DNA from: Thiothrix caldifontis
GTDB lineage: Bacteria > Pseudomonadota > Gammaproteobacteria > Thiotrichales > Thiotrichaceae
Direction: 5' to 3'
Assembly (NCBI RefSeq): GCF_900107695.1
Contig: NZ_FNQP01000016.1
Location: forward strand, 19,013-83,012
DNA: 64,000 nucleotides
The translations under genes and the position numbers were made by a program. This document shows positions 61,291 to 64,000 of this stretch, piece after piece. The notes beneath the pieces are model-generated. The model ran no database searches. It was given only the letters and a program-made list of their open reading frames with translations, and had not been told where the DNA came from. The first letter of the stretch is position 1. Each line of letters opens with the position of its first letter.

Positions 61291-61761
61291 ATGTCAGATC
61301 TTGTTTTTTACTACCATAACCGCTTGCCGTGTACTGCATTCGCCATACTGGAAGCCGCCATTAAGGAACATGGTGAACATGAAATCATCTCGACGTTTGA
61401 TGAGTTCAGGGTTGACCAATATGTGCTAGCAGATTCCAGTACCTCGCGGATTATTGCTATCGACTTTGACAATACCATTACCGCCGATCCAGATTTTTAC
61501 CTCTCGCTGATACAGCGTTACCGTGAAAGTAGCTGGGAACCAATTGTGTGCACTTTGCGTGATGACATGGATGATAACTTGCTGGAAATCCGCGAAAGGC
61601 TTCAGGGTGATGGTATGCGGATTTACACCACCGATGGTAGAAAAAAACGGGCTTTCATGCTTCATCAGGGAATCAGTGTCGGACTGTGGATTGATGATTA
61701 TTTCCCTGCCATTACCCAATTTGGCACCCCCCTGCTCATCAGAAACGGAATAGAGTACTGA
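61291..61761 (+). CDS. HAD-like phosphatase-fold protein
   Basis: This 156-residue protein has a HAD motif I, IIAIDFDNTITADP (about 53-66). A Thr in IVCTLRDDMD is compatible with motif II, a Lys-rich segment (GRKKRAF) with motif III, and LWIDDYFPA with motif IV. It lacks a recognisable cap. It is near the phage/bacterial HAD proteins of unknown substrate. It lies two bases upstream of the kinase-like gene, so they form a unit. Confidence 0.65.
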   Translation: MSDLVFYYHNRLPCTAFAILEAAIKEHGEHEIISTFDEFRVDQYVLADSSTSRIIAIDFDNTITADPDFYLSLIQRYRESSWEPIVCTLRDDMDDNLLEIRERLQGDGMRIYTTDGRKKRAFMLHQGISVGLWIDDYFPAITQFGTPLLIRNGIEY

Positions 61762-61763
61762 TT

Positions 61764-62459
61764 ATGGATACAGTGGCACCACTTGACTCTAGCAAAGAAA
61801 TCCTCGACTGCTTCCTTAGCGGCAAATTCAAACGCATGGACTGCCCACAGTGCGAGAACACCTTCCTCACTAAAGTCTACGAAATGAAATGCTTTGATGG
61901 GGGCAAGAAACTCAGCGTGAAATGCGCTGAATGCAAACGGCTATTCACCGCTAACACGGAGAGTGATGCTTGGAAAAATTACGTCGTTCTGGAAAAACAA
62001 TCGCTAGGGCTGGAATATTTTCTGGATGCTATCGAAAAACACCAGCTTACCTGCGTGCCATTTGCCCGCCGCGTGGGGGTATTAGATGAAGATGGGCAAC
62101 CGCTTGACCCATCCTGTATCCACTTATTCACCTTTGAAGAACCGGATTACCGCATTATTTACGTGATGGAACGCTTGGAACATTTGGATGAAGCCGATTC
62201 TGCCTTTTTTACCGAACACGTTCACGAAATCGACTGGATGGAAGAAGCCGAACGTATCAAAGTCTGGGCTTACGTCGCCGAACACTATGGCGATGAATTA
62301 GCGGATGACATGCGCAAGCTCTGCAAGTATTACCGCGAACACCAAAAATACCTTAACTGGGATTTGCACGGCGACAACTTAATGCGCCAAGTGAAAGACG
62401 GCAAGATTGTGATTATGGATCCGTTTGCGCCGAAGATGGGCGATTACATGGAGGAGTAA
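61764..62459 (+). CDS. Kinase-fold protein with N-terminal zinc-finger-like cysteines
   Basis: This 231-residue protein has two CxxC pairs (C27/C30 and C54/C57) that would bind one zinc. A divergent protein-kinase-like fold follows: hinge-like IIYVMERLEHLDE, a catalytic loop D200-L-H202-G-D204-N205 and an Asp in IVIMDPF (D219) equivalent to the DFG Asp. The usual Gly-rich loop and N-lobe lysine are not obvious. I do not recognise a named family. It follows the HAD-like gene and ends just before tRNA-Gly. Confidence 0.6.
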   Translation: MDTVAPLDSSKEILDCFLSGKFKRMDCPQCENTFLTKVYEMKCFDGGKKLSVKCAECKRLFTANTESDAWKNYVVLEKQSLGLEYFLDAIEKHQLTCVPFARRVGVLDEDGQPLDPSCIHLFTFEEPDYRIIYVMERLEHLDEADSAFFTEHVHEIDWMEEAERIKVWAYVAEHYGDELADDMRKLCKYYREHQKYLNWDLHGDNLMRQVKDGKIVIMDPFAPKMGDYMEE

Positions 62460-62475
62460 GGGAATCGCGGAATTT

Positions 62476-62549
62476 TGGAGCGGGTGATGGGAATCGAACC
62501 CACGTATGCAGCTTGGGAAGCTACCGTTCTACCATTGAACTACACCCGC
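62476..62549 (-). tRNA. tRNA-Gly (anticodon CCC)
   Basis: The 74-base gene, including the encoded CCA, folds as a cloverleaf with acceptor GCGGGTG paired to CACCCGC. The anticodon stem GTAGC/GCTGC has loop TTCCCAA, giving anticodon CCC for GGG codons. The T arm has GTTCGAT. It reads opposite to the kinase-like and mutY genes around it. Confidence 0.92.
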
Positions 62550-62607
62550 TTATTGAGATAGTGTCAGCAGGTCGCTATTGTAGTGCGTTTTGATCAAGAC
62601 AACAATC

Positions 62608-63651
62608 ATGATGGCAACATTTGCAGACAAAGTACTGGCATGGTTCGACCGGCATGGGCGCAAAGACTTGCCCTGGCAGCAAAAGCCCACCCCTTACCGC
62701 GTTTGGGTGTCGGAAATCATGCTGCAACAAACCCAAGTCACCACCGTCATTCCCTATTACGCACGCTTTATGCAACGCTTCCCCAACGTGCAAGCCCTTG
62801 CCGATGCACCACCAGACGATGTGCTGAAATTGTGGGAAGGCTTAGGCTATTACAGCCGCGCCCGCAATTTACACAAAACCGCGCAACAAGTCTGCGACGC
62901 CTACGCAGGCGTGTTCCCCACCGATATGCCCGGTATGGAAACCCTACCCGGCATTGGGCGCTCCACCGCCGCCGCCATTCTCTCCCTTTGCCACGGGCAA
63001 CGCGAAGCCATTTTGGATGGCAACGTCAAGCGCGTACTGGCACGTTACCACGCCGTAGCAGGCTGGGCGGGGGAGCCTCGTGTGCAAAAACAACTCTGGG
63101 CATACGCCGAACAACACCTGCCCGCTGAGCGCAATGCCGCTTACACCCAAGCCATGATGGACATGGGCGCAACCCTCTGCACCCGCAGCAAACCTCTATG
63201 CCTGCTTTGCCCCCTGCAAAACGGTTGCCAAGCCTTTAAACAAGGCAAACCACAAGCCTACCCCGGCAAACGCCCTGCAAAAGCCCTACCCGAAAAAACT
63301 GCACTGGCGTTGCTATTACGCAATACAGCGGGCGAATTACTGTTGCAACAACGCCCCCCAACCGGCGTTTGGGGCGGGTTGTGGAGTTTCCCCGAATTTG
63401 CCGATGAAACCGCACTGCATGACTGGTTGGCACAGCATTTCGCCCCGACACAAACCATTACGACCCGTTTACCCGTGTTAACGCATACTTTTTCGCATTA
63501 TCGCCTGCATTTACAGCCCTTACAGGTCGATTTAGACGCGCAACCCGCACGGATAATGGAAGGTAACGGCTGGCTCTGGTATAAAGCAAACACCGAATAT
63601 ACCGGCGGGCTGTCAGCCGCTGTCCGCCAATTTTTCCAGACCATTGACTGA
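62608..63651 (+). CDS. mutY: A/G-specific adenine glycosylase MutY
   Basis: MutY removes adenine opposite 8-oxoguanine. The 347-residue protein has the catalytic Glu region LQQTQVTTVIPYY, the helix-hairpin-helix GMETLPGIGRSTAAAIL and the [4Fe-4S] cysteines C-x6-C-x2-C-x5-C (CTRSKPLCLLCPLQNGC). A C-terminal NUDIX-like 8-oxoG recognition domain follows (GVWGGLWSFPEF). The ATG at 62608 is chosen; a TTG at 62590 and an ATG at 62611 are alternatives. yggX follows after 17 bases, a common pairing. Confidence 0.93.
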   Translation: MMATFADKVLAWFDRHGRKDLPWQQKPTPYRVWVSEIMLQQTQVTTVIPYYARFMQRFPNVQALADAPPDDVLKLWEGLGYYSRARNLHKTAQQVCDAYAGVFPTDMPGMETLPGIGRSTAAAILSLCHGQREAILDGNVKRVLARYHAVAGWAGEPRVQKQLWAYAEQHLPAERNAAYTQAMMDMGATLCTRSKPLCLLCPLQNGCQAFKQGKPQAYPGKRPAKALPEKTALALLLRNTAGELLLQQRPPTGVWGGLWSFPEFADETALHDWLAQHFAPTQTITTRLPVLTHTFSHYRLHLQPLQVDLDAQPARIMEGNGWLWYKANTEYTGGLSAAVRQFFQTID

Positions 63652-63668
63652 ATCACTGAGGAAAACAC

Positions 63669-63935
63669 ATGACACGCATGGTGAACTGCATCCATTTAGG
63701 CCGCGAAGCCGAAGGCTTAGACCGCCCCACTTACCCCGGCGCATTGGGCGTGAAGATTTACGAAAACGTTTCCAAAGAAGCCTGGGCAAAATGGTTAAAG
63801 CAACAAACCATGTTTATCAATGAATACCGCCTTAGCCCCATCAACCCCAAAGACCGCAAATTTCTGGAAGAAGAAATGAACAAGTTCTTCTTTGGGGAGG
63901 GTGCAAGCACGATTGATAATTTCAAACCGGTTTAA
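63669..63935 (+). CDS. yggX: Fe(2+)-trafficking protein YggX
   Basis: This 88-residue protein protects iron-sulfur enzymes from oxidation. It has the conserved Cys7 region VNCIHLGREAEGLDRPTYPG and the C-terminal NPKDRKFLEEEMNKFFFG. It lies in an operon with mutY, as in many gammaproteobacteria. Confidence 0.92.
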   Translation: MTRMVNCIHLGREAEGLDRPTYPGALGVKIYENVSKEAWAKWLKQQTMFINEYRLSPINPKDRKFLEEEMNKFFFGEGASTIDNFKPV

Positions 63936-63943
63936 GCCGTGCT

Positions 63944-63964
63944 GGGGCGTATTCAATACGCCCC
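63944..63964. repeat. REP-like palindrome (GGGGCG...CGCCCC) after yggX
   Basis: A 9 bp inverted repeat, GGGGCGTAT and its complement, surrounds a 3-base loop. It shares the GGGGCG/CGCCCC(TA) core with the palindrome at 29234-29263 and also lies directly after a gene end. It may belong to a dispersed repeat family or act as a 3' end stabiliser. Confidence 0.5.
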
Positions 63965-64000
63965 TATACGCATCAACTTTAACCCGCGAAAGCGGTCTCC

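Overview
This 64 kb window is chromosomal DNA from a gammaproteobacterium. The mix of genes (secondary-osmolyte sucrose synthesis, SigX-type sigma factor, paired type III and type I glutamine synthetases, DUF2282/MNIO copper-buffer operon, TusA fusion) fits a filamentous sulfur oxidiser of the Thiothrix/Thiotrichales kind. That placement is inferred from gene content and has not been searched. No rRNA, CRISPR array, insertion sequence or prophage was seen. One tRNA (Gly, CCC) is present.

Layout. (1) 1-7.2 kb holds envelope and housekeeping genes: a partial heptose kinase, two lipid A acyltransferases, slyD, murI, an inositol-phosphatase homologue, psiE, hemH and a MoaB/CinA-type protein. (2) 7.2-22.6 kb is a type III secretion (T3SS) locus. 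A leftward arm carries sctC*-sctD-yscE-like-sctF-yscG-like-sctI-sctJ in Ysc order. A rightward arm carries a transglutaminase-like candidate effector and sctQ-R-S-T-U, an NfeD-like gene, then sctV-N-O. A second leftward pair, sctK-sctL, ends tail to tail on sctO. This system is abnormal in two ways: the secretin gene encodes only the N0/N1 periplasmic domains, and SctU has lost its NPTH self-cleavage motif. (3) 22.7-26.9 kb has small housekeeping genes and a homoserine kinase fused to a TusA domain. (4) 26.9-34.4 kb is a nitrogen-control region: glnN, glnA, an orphan WecG-type glycosyltransferase and ntrBC. Good sigma-54 promoters and NtrC-like sites precede glnN and ntrB. (5) 34.7-39.9 kb holds transporters. 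(6) 39.9-52.1 kb looks like an osmotic and envelope-stress island: sigX-cfrX-cmpX opposite an outer-membrane protein gene, a second MscS channel, a KamA-type radical SAM gene, and a sucrose operon (sps-spp-fruK-ams).

(7) 52.4-56.9 kb has an HtrA-like lipoprotein and a bufferin-type RiPP operon (doxX, DUF2282 precursor, MNIO, DUF2063) opposite an ECF sigma/anti-sigma pair. (8) 56.9-64 kb has an AAA_14/DUF4143 ATPase, a tandem universal stress protein, a SulP transporter, a HAD/kinase-like gene pair beside tRNA-Gly, mutY and yggX.

Two regulatory signals were read directly from the DNA. The bufferin operon and its divergent ECF sigma gene share TGCATC-N17-CGTATA on opposite strands. The sigX operon and its divergent outer-membrane gene share TTTGTGACTTT-N14-AGTC on opposite strands. 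Both look like autoregulated ECF promoters. All assignments rest on reading translated sequence against remembered family features; no database search was run.
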